Below are positions 33,427 through 46,481 of a DNA stretch of 64,000 nucleotides, one piece after another. The notes beneath the pieces are model-generated. The model did not search any database. It was not told where the DNA came from and saw nothing but the letters and a program-made list of their open reading frames with translations. Made by a program: the position numbers and the translations under genes. Numbering within the stretch: position 1 is the first letter of the stretch; the number at the start of each line of letters is the position of its first letter. The DNA comes from Glebionis coronaria (Eukaryota; Streptophyta; Magnoliopsida; Asterales; Asteraceae), in NCBI GenBank assembly GCA_025667525.1, contig JANFOE010000050.1:372001-436000 (forward strand). The letters run 5' to 3'.

Positions 33427-36400
33427 TGTGACAATCCGTCAATTTATGGTTTATATTTTATTCGCAAATATTATTTAAAAACATTATTTTAATGTTATAT
33501 TATGAACTAACTTATTTTTGGGAAGAAATTTAGATTTACGTCTTGAAGTAGCATCGACTACGTCTAAACCGGAGGATTCTACGTTACGTGCTTACGTTTA
33601 CATACACCATTTTGGTGACAGTCCGACATTTCTGAAAATAAATTTATCCGTGAATATTATTTTGAGATTTTAAATTTGTGTTGGTTCATAAACTCACAAA
33701 TTTATGAGAAGAGATTAGGACTTAAAATTATAATTTAACGTCCTTTACGACTAAACCGGAAACCTTAGGATTACGTATTTACGTTTTCGAACTCCGTTTT
33801 TTATGAGACAATTTTTATTAGATTCGTTTTGTGCCGTTGATTCATAATTTAAAAAACGTTTTTCGTAAAACGACCCGAGGGCACGTAAATCGAGGAAACT
33901 AGAATCGAGGAGTACCCGTAAATTAATGGGATGGGACAAGTTTTACACTTGCCCACCCCACAAATGGGATGGCCAATAATGCTACACCACATCAATGATG
34001 TGTCAAAGCTTCCATGTGAAGCTAGTACATGTATAACTTTACATAAAACCACCAAAACCATTTCTCTTATACCATTTACACACAAAACACACATGCAATA
34101 CCACTCTCATCCTCTCCTCTCCCCTCTCTCTAGAAATTCGTCCCATATGCACCATAAACACCCATTTTGATCTTGATTTAACCATGAAATCCTATGTTAT
34201 TCATATATATGATGATGCCCTCTTGAAGCTCTATTGAATGGTGGTGATTATAACATCCAAAAAGAAGTTTCCTTGGTGTCTTGGGGCTGATTTTCCACAA
34301 GATGTTCATGAAGATAGGTGATCTTGAAGTTGATATTGGTATATCACAAGTTTTGCCATCAAAATCAAAGCCTTGTTCATCAACCTCATCTTTTCATCAC
34401 TATGGTGGTATAAGGATCATTCTTCCTATCCTTCTTGTTATTTTGATTATGTAATCTTGTATTTTCTTTTACTTATGTATATGTATATGATGATGAATGA
34501 TGATTAAAAATATTATGTGGGGATTTGGTGTTGATAGATTTGATTCAAAAGATTAAAAGCTACATAAAAGGATGTTAAAATCATGGCTAAATTAGGAGGC
34601 TGTATAAAACAGTAAAGAATCTTATGATAAACTGATAAAATGGCTTGTATAAATTAATATACAATAATCTATGAGTCTTGTACACATGTGAGAGTTGGCC
34701 ATACAATGGAATCATTATAATGAGTGAGATATGATCAAAACAAGTTTAGAATGCAAATCTGACTACACTGTTTTGGACGAATTTTATAAAATACTTAGAG
34801 GTTGATTCATCAGTAGCTATAATGGAATAAAATGAAGCACATATCATGTAGAACATGTCATAAACATTTGGGCTTCTATCTCCATACAGAACTCTAGATA
34901 TGATCATTTTAGTAAACTAGATTTTTAGGACTGATTTTGTATAAATAATATATAATATAAGCACTCAAAAATTTATATAAAATATATATAAATACAAATT
35001 CCACTAGTTGATAATGATTATAATAAAATAGTTATATAAATGTTGATATTAAAATGTATTATGTTATATAAAGTATAAATATAAATGTTTTTCCAAGTTA
35101 TAAAACTATATACTAAGTTTTACGTCTTTTCGGCTAAAACCGAAAGATTAACGTTTTTGTCAAATAAAACATAGGCGGTCGGACCCGTCTAATGTAAACT
35201 TTTATAAACTCACATACTGATGTATAAACATATATAACAAGTAAAAAAACCGATAAAACCCGAGCTTTACAACATATAGACATTAACGGGCCAAAGTAGC
35301 CTTATTGGACTATAAACCCGATTAGTTAGTAAAACACTTATAAATTTACTTATTGGGCTTAACCCACTTGGGCCCAACATGTAAAGTATAATACTGATAA
35401 TAAAAGTATAATTGGGCTAATAAAATGTATTGGGCTTGTAATGGGCCTATTGGGCCTCCAAAATGTAAATAAGTAAAACTAGTAAAACTAGTATAAAAAT
35501 GTTACCAACACATAAACACTATAATGAATGAGTAAATGAGAATATATAAACCCACTTGATCATCATATATATAAAATCATTATATGTATACATATTTGTT
35601 ATTTTATAGAGCCATTGGACAAGAGTCTAAGACAAGTATTATTTGTCTAGGTTTCCGTGATTGAAGCACGTACCGTACATCCGAATTACCGATAACCCGC
35701 CTTCCCACATCAACGTGAGTAAATAGCCTCACACTCTTTTAAATGTTTTTATAAAATGTTTTATAAACCCGCGAGGGAGATAACATGTTAGTTTTTATGA
35801 AATAGGACACTAGTTGTCCCGATTGTTTGTTTATTGATTTGGACCCGAATGATTGTATGACCCGATGAATGATTATATGACCCGATAAATGAAATGAAAT
35901 GGATTATTAAAGTTAGGTTATGTCACTAAAAGTCCCATTAGCATGAATTGTGAACTACCGGGATTTGGTAGACGCTTATGCATATAATAGTACTATTTGG
36001 GGACGATCACCCCAGTTCGCGCCTTGACGGTTGATCCCCGTCATGCCACATTGATTGGTAAGCGAATTTATGTATGAGAAGATTTACAAAACCGTGATTA
36101 TTGTGACGACACGCTAATTTAGATGGGCAAATTGATTTCGGGCTAGCTACCCGTTGTTTGTTGTAGTAAGGTAACAATGTCATGCGGCTTATAATAATCC
36201 AAATAACGAAATACTGCTATACGCACTAAATTACGATATATTGCCTGACTAGCAATACGGGGTCTTACTATTGATATTATGTTCGTGTTTTGGTTTTTCA
36301 TAACCATATTCATATAACGGTTTTTATTTAACTCTATACAACGTTATAAAACGTATTGTATGATGTTTTTAACGACAATGGTTCGTATAATTATTTTGAA

Positions 36401-36858
36401 TGCGAAAGCCTATCTTATGATTTTTGATAAGGATTTGTATAAAATGACTTTGGCTATTTTATGGCCTATTATAAAGATTTGTACAAAATGATTTTCGGTA
36501 ATAATTTTATGCCGATGTTATATTGATGGATTTAATTAAAACTCTATGAATTCACTCGGCGTTATCGCTGACCTTTTCTTTTAACATGTTTTATCTCAGG
36601 TACTTGAAGGTAATTCTCGGGAAGACAACAAGAATTCATGGCCCGCACTTAAATAATAATTTCCATTCAAATGCTTTGTATAACTTGTATGAAATACAAT
36701 GAATTGGGACCTATGTACCTTTGATATTTATGAATGGAAATGCTTTATTATTAAACGACGCGATTTTTAAGCGTTGTCTAAGATGGGAGTAATGTGTTAT
36801 CCCGTAAAACCAACGAGTCTTCCGCTGTATTGAATTGTGTAAATTTGGGGGTGTTACA
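33427..36858 (+). repeat. TEK-D 3' LTR (3.4 kb)
   Basis: It starts TGTGACAATCCG and ends GGGGGTGTTACA (TG...CA). A CTCTCCCCTCTCTCT leader-like stretch lies near 34110-34130. The ends are inferred from the PPT on one side and the junction with a second TEK-E copy on the other, as no partner LTR is in the window. Confidence 0.8.
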
Positions 36859-38471
36859 AATAAGGCGTGTTCATCAATAATAACTCGAGTAAAATCCAAA
36901 CTTAGTAATATCAAACTCAAAATCATAAAATCAAAATCAATCCAAAATAAAAATAATACAAGTGCCCTTTTTATTCCATTTTATATTTTTACTATTAGTT
37001 AACTTCCTCGATAAATATCTGTCGGTACACACCAAATGTACAAGCACATTTACCCCACTTAAACACGTCAAATTTTTATGATACTAATCAGAAACTTCAC
37101 TTACTATATATAGAAATCCCTGTTAAAAACTCATCAAAAGATTTTACATTTAAAGTTCCTTGCCCGACTCATCTTTGAACTACAAAAACCGGACAGATTT
37201 ACGTCAACAATACTTATAGTCTTTTAACACATTTATTTTTCCCCGTTTATGAAACCGACACTCAAAATTTGAAAATAACTCGACATCCTCATACTTAACC
37301 TTAAAAATCAGTCCTTGACATATTTCAAAATCCATTTTATAGTCCCTGAGATTCGATCCAAATATCGACAACAATTATATATTGTGTCGGTACTCGTCTC
37401 CCGGTACACGAAATAATCAAACTAACGTAACTTTTCGCTCGTTTGGAGCTACAAGTCCTACCTTATACCAAAACGAAGGTAAAAACATCATCTACAGCAA
37501 TATCTAACTAGTTCATCTCAAACTCAAATTCATATTTTCAGAAAATTAAATTTAATAATCTGCAATAAAATATATTTTTAAATATCACTCAAAATCAATT
37601 TTTCACCACATTTTAACCTCATTTTTACCACTAAGCATTCTTACATTACTAGTTCATATCATACCATCTTAAATCATCCTAGATGATCAAATAATAAAAA
37701 CACAACTCAAAAATAATAACATGCAATCAGTAAAACATATACATATGAACATAAACACCTACATTTAACAAGAACTTAATATCAAACATCAAGAATTTCA
37801 TCCAAAAATGGGTTTTATAAAAATATTAATGCATGTGGCTAAATTTCATACCAATGTGTAGAGAATCAAAAACTTGGAATGGGTCTTTGATTAGATTTAA
37901 GAGAATCAAACTCAAAATTGAAAAATCAAGGGTGTTTGTGTGGGTTGTGGGTGACGGACAAGAGAGGAGAGGGAGGGAAGAGAGAGAATTTTTGCATGTG
38001 TTGTGATTGTGTGTTTATTTTCCATTTTATATGGAAAAAGTTTAGGGTAGTTTTTGCCAATTGTGATTCTTTTGGACCAAAATGCAAATAGTTTGTTAAA
38101 AAGCGGGAAATGACTATTAGTCACTTTTGAAAATTTTTAAGGGTCTCGGGTTCCATGAAAATGCTTCTCAAAACTTAAAATGCACACAAAATATGATATT
38201 ATATAGTCCCGGCACGACTTAATACGACATTAAAAATAAAAACGTCAAAATATTAAACATCGACATGTTTAAAATAAAATGTAAAATTTCTCGGGCATCC
38301 GTCGATATCGTCATCACTAATAATCCTCGCAACTCGTCAAAACATAAAAATAAAATTTCAATCATCATCCAAACCAAATTACCAATCATCATGAAAATCA
38401 ACCTCGTCAAAAATTTCAAAAATATACGTAAAAATATAATTAAATAATGACCACGATTTTGGGTTGTTACA
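36859..38471 (-). repeat. TEK-E 3' LTR, truncated by TEK-D
   Basis: It matches 44864-46481 over its whole length and starts on the minus strand with TGTAACAACCC. About 1.03 kb of the LTR is missing and should lie left of TEK-D. Confidence 0.9.
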
Positions 38472-38500
38472 ACCTACCCTCCTAAAAGAGAGCGACGTCC
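38472..38500 (-). promoter_or_regulatory. TEK-E polypurine tract and pre-PPT motif
   Basis: The minus strand reads GACGTCGCTCTCTTTTAGGAGGGTAGGT into the LTR, in two parts: GACGTCGCTCTCTT and TTAGGAGGGTAGGT. It is the same pair as in TEK-A at 17711-17740. Confidence 0.85.
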
Positions 38501-41500
38501 CGACGCTCAATCTGCCTCACATTCGCACTTCCTCACTTCTAGAGTCAACGTGATCTCTTATCCTCAAGAGATACTCACGTCTTTCACACCAGTCCAACTC
38601 AATTCTTATGATATCACCATATCCACAACTATTACTACACTTCAACTTTCAATTTTACCTTCTATTATGCTAATATTCCTTCATCATTCATACTCTTTCT
38701 GCATCACTTTCTCAGTTTCTTTCCTGCCCCAATACTCTGACATCATACCCCACAATTCGGACGACATACATATACCACAATACTCCGACAACATATATAT
38801 ACCACAACTATGTATGTTCTCAAATTAGACCTCTTAACTACTGATATGACGATTATCATCGCATAAAGATTCTATCTTCACTAATTTCCATTAGTCCTCA
38901 TAGTAAAATATTAGGATATCATCATCCCAAGTTTCTATTACCATCGTTCAATTCATCCTTTCACTCTGTCTATTGCTTTCTGAAATACGTAATATTCCTT
39001 CTTAACTCAATTCTTGGCACTTTTTGTAGAAATCTCTAATATCCGAAAGTCAATCTCAATCTCTGGGTTACATATATTATGTTCACACCTTATTCAATAC
39101 TCATACTTTATCACAACGATTCCCAATATTCAAAAATTTACTCTGCCTCTATGACCTGAGGTTACACTCAAACTAAATACAATTAGATTATCCATAATTC
39201 TGACCAGTCACTTATATACTTCCCATACTCATTTTCTACTTTCATTATTTCTAACATCTCTATGCTGAATTACTGTACCTTCCATAGTACATTATTACAT
39301 CTTTCTCATATCATATTACTTTTTAAATAACTTTGTTAGTATCATACATTCAAATCTGAAATGTATAGTGGTCACATCACTTCCTGATATCGTAATACAT
39401 TTTATTCCAACCATTCCATATCAATACTTCAATTTGAAAAATCCCTTCAATACTAAATGCGACACTCTCAGCACTCTAAGAATAAACTAATTCTCTGTTT
39501 AATCTGAACAATTTATTCACCTCTGGTCCTTGCCTTCTTAACACACTCTCCGATCTAATAGAAGAAAAATTAATAATCACAATAACCGTTTTTGTTTTTG
39601 TGGAACAAAAACATACATTTCTACTTTCTCATTTCTATTACCATTCTATTTCAAAATTTCCAACAATTTGTTGATCTTCTTTCTTTGATATTCCTTTTCC
39701 CATTAGTTTATTACCTTGATTCTAACTTTCTTTCCATTCCATCCATTCTGCTTGTTGTTACCAATATTCTAAATATCTCAAAACTCAAGAGTCAATTCTC
39801 AATTACTTCAGAAACATTATAAGCTCTTTTTCCTTCTCCTTCTTACTAAATACTCAGTAGTCGATAGTGAAAGTCTCCACACTTATCCTTCACAATCTGA
39901 AACATACTTCATAATACAGAACCATAATATATCCCATCTAAAATTTTACCGATTATTATTTCCCCGTCATCATTAAGTAATCTTTAATTCCTCTTCTTTA
40001 AAATCCTCGAATGGCATTTATACACAAGTCCTTCTTATTCTTATTTTCTTCATACTTGATTCCATACAAGTAATACTTCTCAATCCCAAAACAAATACCA
40101 CAATGTTCAATCTCATGATCATATAAACCCCGTTATATTTCTTTATTCAAGTCAACACACTCCTATTGCTTTCCTTTCCCCCTTGATATTATCCAAATAT
40201 CATCATCGCAGCTCTATAATTCCTTCAGATTCCTCCAATACTAATTATACAGGCACAAAACTTCAATCTATCCTTAGCATTCATAGACAACTTCCTCAAC
40301 TACAAAATCAGATCTCACAACCACAACTTAAATACATTCTCCATTTATACATCTACCTCCATTCATATATTTAAGTTCTTCTTTGTCAGCTGTATCCTTG
40401 GTTCAACAATCAGTGAAAACCTCCTGATAAACCTCCGATAATACTCAGCTTACACAAAGGAATTGACAAGCTTCAGTTGGTTTCGTCGGTATCGACAAAG
40501 CCTCAATCGTTTCAATCTAGTCAGATTTTCATGATCACTTCAGCCATAGATCGCACATTCTAAAACATCCATAATACTCCAACTAAAATTCTTATCCAAA
40601 GAATTTTACTCACCGTTCCTTTTTAATAACAATTTTCTAATTGTTAGAGAATACTTTTCTCTCCTTCAATCATCTAATCATCACACTAAACATTCACAAT
40701 CAATAATGGACACCGAAATCTGGTGCTCAGTTTGTTCAACCTCACAGCAATTATCTTATTCACAGAACATCTAGCTTCTTTACTTACTTCCGTTATTGCT
40801 TCTCTGATGACTTACCCTTCCAGTCAAATCAGATTATCCTTATTGTCTCATCTGCCAATCCTTACAATCAATCATATTACCATCCTCAACTTCCTGATAA
40901 TGTCATATAATAAAATATACAATCAGATTACATAACTCTTATCACCAAGCTAACACAAAACTTCCTTTTTCCCATGACGACAGTGAACTCTACGATTTCG
41001 CAGAACCATTACATAGTATCCTCAAGTACTAACCAATCTTCTCATTCTTTTCCAACTACTACTAGTGAAGCGCACAGTAAATTTGACTTATTGTAGTTTC
41101 CTACTACATACCTTCTCATTATTGACCAACAAAATTGTCAAATAGAAATTCCACTGATTACTCCCTGAAATCAGTACTCAATGTTCAACAACATTTCAAT
41201 TTATTTCTTTCCACCTTTATTTTATCATATCCTATGATATTCATCCTTATCCTGGTTAACTTTCTCACAACTCTAGTTCAGTTGATTGCGCTATACTTCT
41301 TAATTTCATAAACTCAGAAAATATTTCCTTAATATATACACATATATATTGTTCTTCCGTCTGTGAATTTCTCATTTCAACCAATCGCAAATTCTCGTTG
41401 ATTTCTCGTCCTCAGTTCTGCTAAAATCTAACATCTTCAAATTTCAATATATCCTCAATAACACCGTCAGAATTTAGATACACCATCAATAACACCTTCA

Positions 41501-42897
41501 GAATTTCAATAAAATTCTAACTCAATGATTACCAGATAAGAATATACAAATTACTACATCTAAACCTCAAATCTTATCAGCATTTCCAAAATATAGGCTG
41601 TAATAGCAGCGACATTCCCTTCATATTGATCTTCCATTATCTGAATAATTCCTTTATTCACTCTCTTTTACCGAAATGAAAACATTTGATTACCATAGAA
41701 ATACAAATTTTTATACCATATTCCTTGTCATTCCTTTAGCAGCTCGACCTCCAGCTAGTCCGTACTTACATCAAGTAAATAGATAATTACTTAAGTGGTA
41801 TAAAATATATGTGATCTACACATCATACTTCCTCATGTTTACCCTATTTATAGCAACTGCTTGAATACCATCTCTTCTTATCTTAGACTATTAAACTCCA
41901 AGTTTACCTTCTATTAGAGGAAATAAATTCCTATTCCTTATTGTCATTCGCAACAATACCATTCCTTTATCCTTTTCTGCCACACTTAATTTCGAATCAG
42001 AATCAATCTTTAAATTACCATCTCTTTTCGTCCAGTTGAACATTCCCAAATGACTATCGATATATTAATCATCCATCAGTTAGTCGAACTTATCCATATA
42101 GTTTCACCTTCCCAATTACCATCAATAGTCGTACGGCACTCTTCACCGCATCTCTTCTCATTCCTAATAATTCAACCCACATACATCCTTTTAAAACCTT
42201 GCAGAATAATAACAACATCTCTAACTGGAACATTACATCTTCAGTATCAGCAACATCTTCAGTCTCAGCAGCATCTTCAATTTTAGCAGCATCTTCAACT
42301 AAAACAGCAGGATTTTCAATCTCAGCAGCATCTTCAACTAAAACAGCAGGATTTTCAATCTCAGCAGTATCTCATCTCCTCAGCACTTTCAGCTTCAAAC
42401 AATCTAACAACTATTCCCACAATCATATAATCTATCCTAATGGTTGGCAACCTTTAGAGACATATTTCAAGATACTCAGTCACACACATAGGAATCCATG
42501 TTAATGACATAAACATATCTCACTCAACTCTTTCCATTGTTATCACATACGAAAGAGACTTAATGAGTATACACATCGAGATAGAAAGAATAGGATCTTT
42601 TTATCAAGATATAACATGAATACTACATACGCCAACAACATAATACTACCTAAATTCCACAATCATCTCAAAAGAAAAGATACAAAGGTACATCAAAATA
42701 CTAAAGGGTAATAGTAGATATTATCTATAAATCCGAGAAAATCGCAACAAAACCTTGTCACTAATGTCACTTACCCTTACCATCCTAAACAACAACAATA
42801 TTAATAATCCATCACAATACTACCTCACAACATCTAGATAATACAAATACAATACAATAATACATAAACTGAAATAAAACAACAATCCATCACTACA
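38501..42897 (-). pseudogene. TEK-E gag-pol relic, nearly unreadable
   Basis: The only piece I can place is at 40381-40510 (minus). There the connection between RT and RNase H survives as PTEACQFL followed by a YYRRFI-type block, in mixed frames. The strand is strongly purine-rich in the sense direction, and no ORF exceeds about 100 codons. The listed ends are set by the PPT and ORF0, not by visible domains. Confidence 0.55.
42239..42370 (-). repeat. Short tandem repeats in the TEK-E internal region
   Basis: On the plus strand, TCAGCAGCATCTTCAA-like units recur six or more times. A 39-bp unit containing AACTAAAACAGCAGG is duplicated perfectly (about 42283-42361). Confidence 0.8.
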
Positions 42898-43403
42898 TCA
42901 CTCCATTGAATATGGTCCATCACTTTCTCCAACTTGGCTCGTTCCTGCTTCATCTTCAACTAGTCCTAACTTGCAGCACCTCCCTTTTGCATCTAAACAC
43001 GGTGGATCCCTAAATCCATACTTCAAAATTCCTCCTTGGCACGGCGGATCTATCATATAATGAGTATTAGCATACACCTCACTATCCTGAAACTTCCAAT
43101 GTGACTCAAGATACGGCCCAACATGATCTACATATTCACTTAACCTGCGAAGCCTATCTATCTCTTTCTGATATTTCTCAAAATCAGTCCCATAACTTCT
43201 CACTAACCTCAGTTCTTCCAACCTCACTCTCAGTAAAAAAAGTTATCACTATCAGATTCTACAACATTTTTCTTATCATTCATATCATCCTCGTAATCTA
43301 ACCATCCACCTGAAATCTTATGATCACCTACATACTGATTCTGCAAACTCCATTGACCTACAACAAATCCCCCTTTCTTGACGTAATATGGTATGTCAGA
43401 CAT
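42898..43403 (-). pseudogene. ORF0 of TEK-E (broken)
   Basis: On the minus strand, the ATG at 43403-43401 follows the putative splice acceptor by three bases. The first 57 codons (MSDIPYYVKKGGFVVGQW...) contain SGGWLDYEDD and ESDSDNF, then stop at 43230. A frameshift near there joins to 43227-42898. That part is charged and helical (LRLVRSYGTDFEKYQKEIDR), then Cys/Pro-rich (IDPPCQGGILKYG). The Gly-Trp then acidic SDNF layout parallels TEK-A ORF0 (NGW...ESDVDNF). Function is unknown. Confidence 0.55.
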
Positions 43404-43406
43404 TTT

Positions 43407-43711
43407 CTGAAATCACAGAAAATTCAAAAGTACATAAGGTCATTATTCAAAAATGCATATGCAATGCATAACCATGCAAATGCAAATGAATTACGTATGC
43501 CAAATATATATATATGCGATGCAATGAAATGCAATGCAAATGATAATTATACAATATTCATAAAAATGGAATTATGATGAAAGCACTTCACGTCCTTTCA
43601 TTTATACCAATACCTCATTGCAGTATTTACTTAATAAATACTCAAGAATTCACAACAATTATAAGGGATACATCTATAATAACATAGCATAACAAAAATA
43701 AATAATCTTAC
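43407..43711 (-). other. Candidate leader intron of TEK-E
   Basis: On the minus strand, the donor GGCTCCG/GTAAGAT (intron from 43711) and the acceptor GATTTCAG (ending 43407) frame a 305-nt intron. The donor and its surroundings match TEK-A 461-474 almost base for base, except that the upstream ATG of TEK-A (459) is AAG here. Confidence 0.55.
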
Positions 43712-43816
43712 CGGAGCCTTGCAGAGAAGTTGCGTTGCTTTTATAAAATACTTTCGACACCAAAGTTATAGTTTAGGACATTTTCAAAAATCGACCTAAT
43801 TCGCTATAACTAAAAA

Positions 43817-43829
43817 GCTCTGGTTACCA
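43817..43829 (-). promoter_or_regulatory. TEK-E primer binding site (initiator tRNA-Met)
   Basis: The minus strand reads TGGTAACCAGAGC, 5 nt from the LTR end, as in TEK-A, with a small change from TGGTATCAGAGC. Confidence 0.8.
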
Positions 43830-43834
43830 TTCTT

Positions 43835-46481
43835 TAACACCCCCAATTTACATTGCACAGCGGAAAATACACAATTGGGTGTTATTAACAAACTTCATTT
43901 CACAACTCTTTAAATGACCCAAAACCAGTATATTTATGAATAAATATGGAAATTATTTAAATCAATGTCTAAAACCTTCAATCCCAAGTAAAATCAGTTT
44001 AAAATATATCAGAGTAGCGTACAGGTTTCCCCTAGGATCTTAATCAAAACAACAAACCTTTTACAAAAATACTTGACCATTTACTATATGTTTATGACAA
44101 TAGGGAAAGAAATCCAGTTTTAGACCAAATTACTACAAAAGCAATCCCGCAATCCTTCTCCAGCAAGCTCCGCAATTCAACAACTTCAAGTACCTGAAAT
44201 ACATGCTTAAAATCATCAACACAAAGGTTGAGCAAGTCTATAGGTTTTACAAAATCATAATTGAACACATCGTAAAAATCATTCACAATTGTTTAATAGA
44301 ATTGTGGCCATACAATCTATCAATCAGGTATATCATATTATAACAATAGTTCTTGAATTGTATTAAGCTCATGACACCGACCCCTTAACTTAGTCACCCA
44401 CGCCAAATGCCAGCATGACTAGAAAAAGTACCAGTGCCCCTACTAGTGTATTAATTGCAAGAATACCAATTCTCATTCACGTAAAATTATCCTTCCCAGC
44501 GGGTTACTCAATGTAAAGCCCTGGTCTCAGATAGGGTTGTCAGCCCAATAGTACTATTATTAGAATAATCGGTTATTCCCAACTCGCAACATCAAGTCAG
44601 AAGATAGTTAACAGCTCATGAATTTAGGGTCTTATGCAATTAGGTACTTATATAATTCATTTCATCAAAGGCAACATCGGGTCCAACAATTACTCATGAC
44701 ATGTGTTCATTTTACTTCGAATAGAATGTATCCCCCTCGCGGGTTTTAAAATCATTAAAACAAGTAGAAAGCGAGGCTATAGACTCACCTGAAGTAATAG
44801 CAATAGTATGACGATCTTCGACGATAGTTGATGCCCGTTAAACACAAAAACCGCAACCTATCAAATAAGGCGCGTTCATCAATAATAACTCGAGTAAAAT
44901 CCAAACTTAGTAATATCAAACTCAAAATCATAAAATCAAAATCAATCCAAAATAAAAATAATACAAGTGCCCTTTTTATTCCATTTTATATTTTTACTAT
45001 TAGTTAACGTCGTCGATAAAAATCTGCCGGTACACACCAAATGTACAAGCTCATTTACCCCACTTGAACACGTCAAATTTTTATGATACTAATCAGAAAC
45101 TTCACTTACTATATATAGAAAGCCCTGTTAAAAACTCATCAAAAGATTTTACATTTAAAGTTCCCTGCCCGACTCATCTTTGAACTACAAAAACCGGACA
45201 GTTTTACGTCAACAATACTTATAGTCTTTTAACACATTTATTTTTCCCCGTTTATGAAACCGACACTCAACTTTGAAAATAACTCGACATCCTCATACTT
45301 AACCTTAAAAATCAGTCCTTAACATATTTCAAAATCCATATTATAGTCCCCGAGATTCGATCCAAATATCGACAACAATTATATATTATGTTGGTACTCG
45401 TCTCCCGGTACACGAAATAATCAAACTAACGTAACTTTTCGCTCGTTTGGAGCTACAAGTCCTACCTTATACCGAAACGAAGGTAAAAACATCCTCTACA
45501 ACAATATCTAACTAGTTCATCTCAAACTCAAACTCATATTTTCAGAAAATTAAATTTAATAATCTGCTATAAAATATATTTTAAATATCACTCAAAATCA
45601 ATTTTTCATCATATTTTAACCTCATTTTTACCACTATAAGCATTCCTACATTACTAGTTCATATCATAACACCTTAAATCATCCTAGATGATCAAATCAT
45701 AAAAACCCAACTCAAAAATAATAACATGCAATCAATAAAACATATACATATGAACATAAACACCTACATATAACAATAATTTAAGATCAAACATCAAGAA
45801 TTTCATCCAAAAATGGGTTTTATAAAATTATTAATGCATGTGGCTAAATTTCATACCAATGTGTAGAGAATCAAAAACTAGGAATGGGTCTTTGATTAGA
45901 TTTAAGAGAATCACACTCAAAATTGAAAAACCAAGGGTGTTTGTGTGGGTTGTGGGTGACGGACAAGAGAGGAGAGGGAGGGAAGAGAGAGAATTTTTGC
46001 ATGTGTTGTGATTGTGTGTGTGTTTATTTTCCATTTTATATGGAAAAAAGTTTAGGCTAGTTTTTGCCAATTGTGATTCTTTTGGACCAAAATGCAAATA
46101 GTTTGTTAAAAAGCGGGAAATGACTATTAGTCACTTTTGAAAATTTTTACGGGTCTCGGGTTACATAAAAATTCTTCTCAAAAATTAAAACGCACACAAA
46201 ATATGATATTATATAGTCCCGGCACGACTTAATACGACATCAAAAATAAAAACGTCAAAATATTAAACATCGACATGTTTAAAATAAAATGTAAAATTTA
46301 TCGGGCATCCGTCGATATCGTCATCACTAATAATCCTCGTAACTCGTCAAAACATAAAAATAAAATTTCAATCATCATCCAAACCAAATTACCAATCATC
46401 ATGAAAATCAACCTCGTCAAAAATTTCAAAAATATACGTAAGAATATAATTAAATAATGACCACGATTTTGGGTTGTTACA
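43835..46481 (-). repeat. TEK-E 5' LTR (complete)
   Basis: It spans 2647 bp on the minus strand, from TGTAACAACCC (46481) to GGGGGTGTTA (43835). Its length and end match the TEK-A LTR (2635 bp, same terminal bases), so the two are sister families. A CTCTCTCTTCCCTCCC leader-like run (minus) lies near 45970. The base after it, ATACG (46482-46486), should be the target duplication. Confidence 0.9.

Larger units (their letters stand above)
29631..36858 (+). mobile_element. TEK-D: strongly decayed Tekay-type element, left part outside window
   Basis: It holds remnants of protease, RT, RNase H, integrase and chromodomain in Tekay order, then a PPT and a 3.4-kb 3' LTR. It is split by NAC-C on the left. 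Its right LTR end abuts the interior of a TEK-E LTR, so it inserted into TEK-E. Confidence 0.8.
36859..46481 (-). mobile_element. TEK-E: Tekay-type element, minus strand, decayed inside
   Basis: The LTR at 43835-46481 is complete. The partner at 36859-38471 keeps only the part equal to 44864-46481, because TEK-D interrupts it. Minus-strand order: LTR, primer site, leader intron, ORF0, worn pol, PPT, LTR. LTR divergence is about 3% by eye (16 differences in about 560 bp), although the coding region is nearly unreadable. Confidence 0.83.

Noticed and set aside
38219..38447. Small ORFs repeated at 46275-46457
   Set aside because: They lie in both TEK-E LTRs and are AT-rich non-coding sequence.
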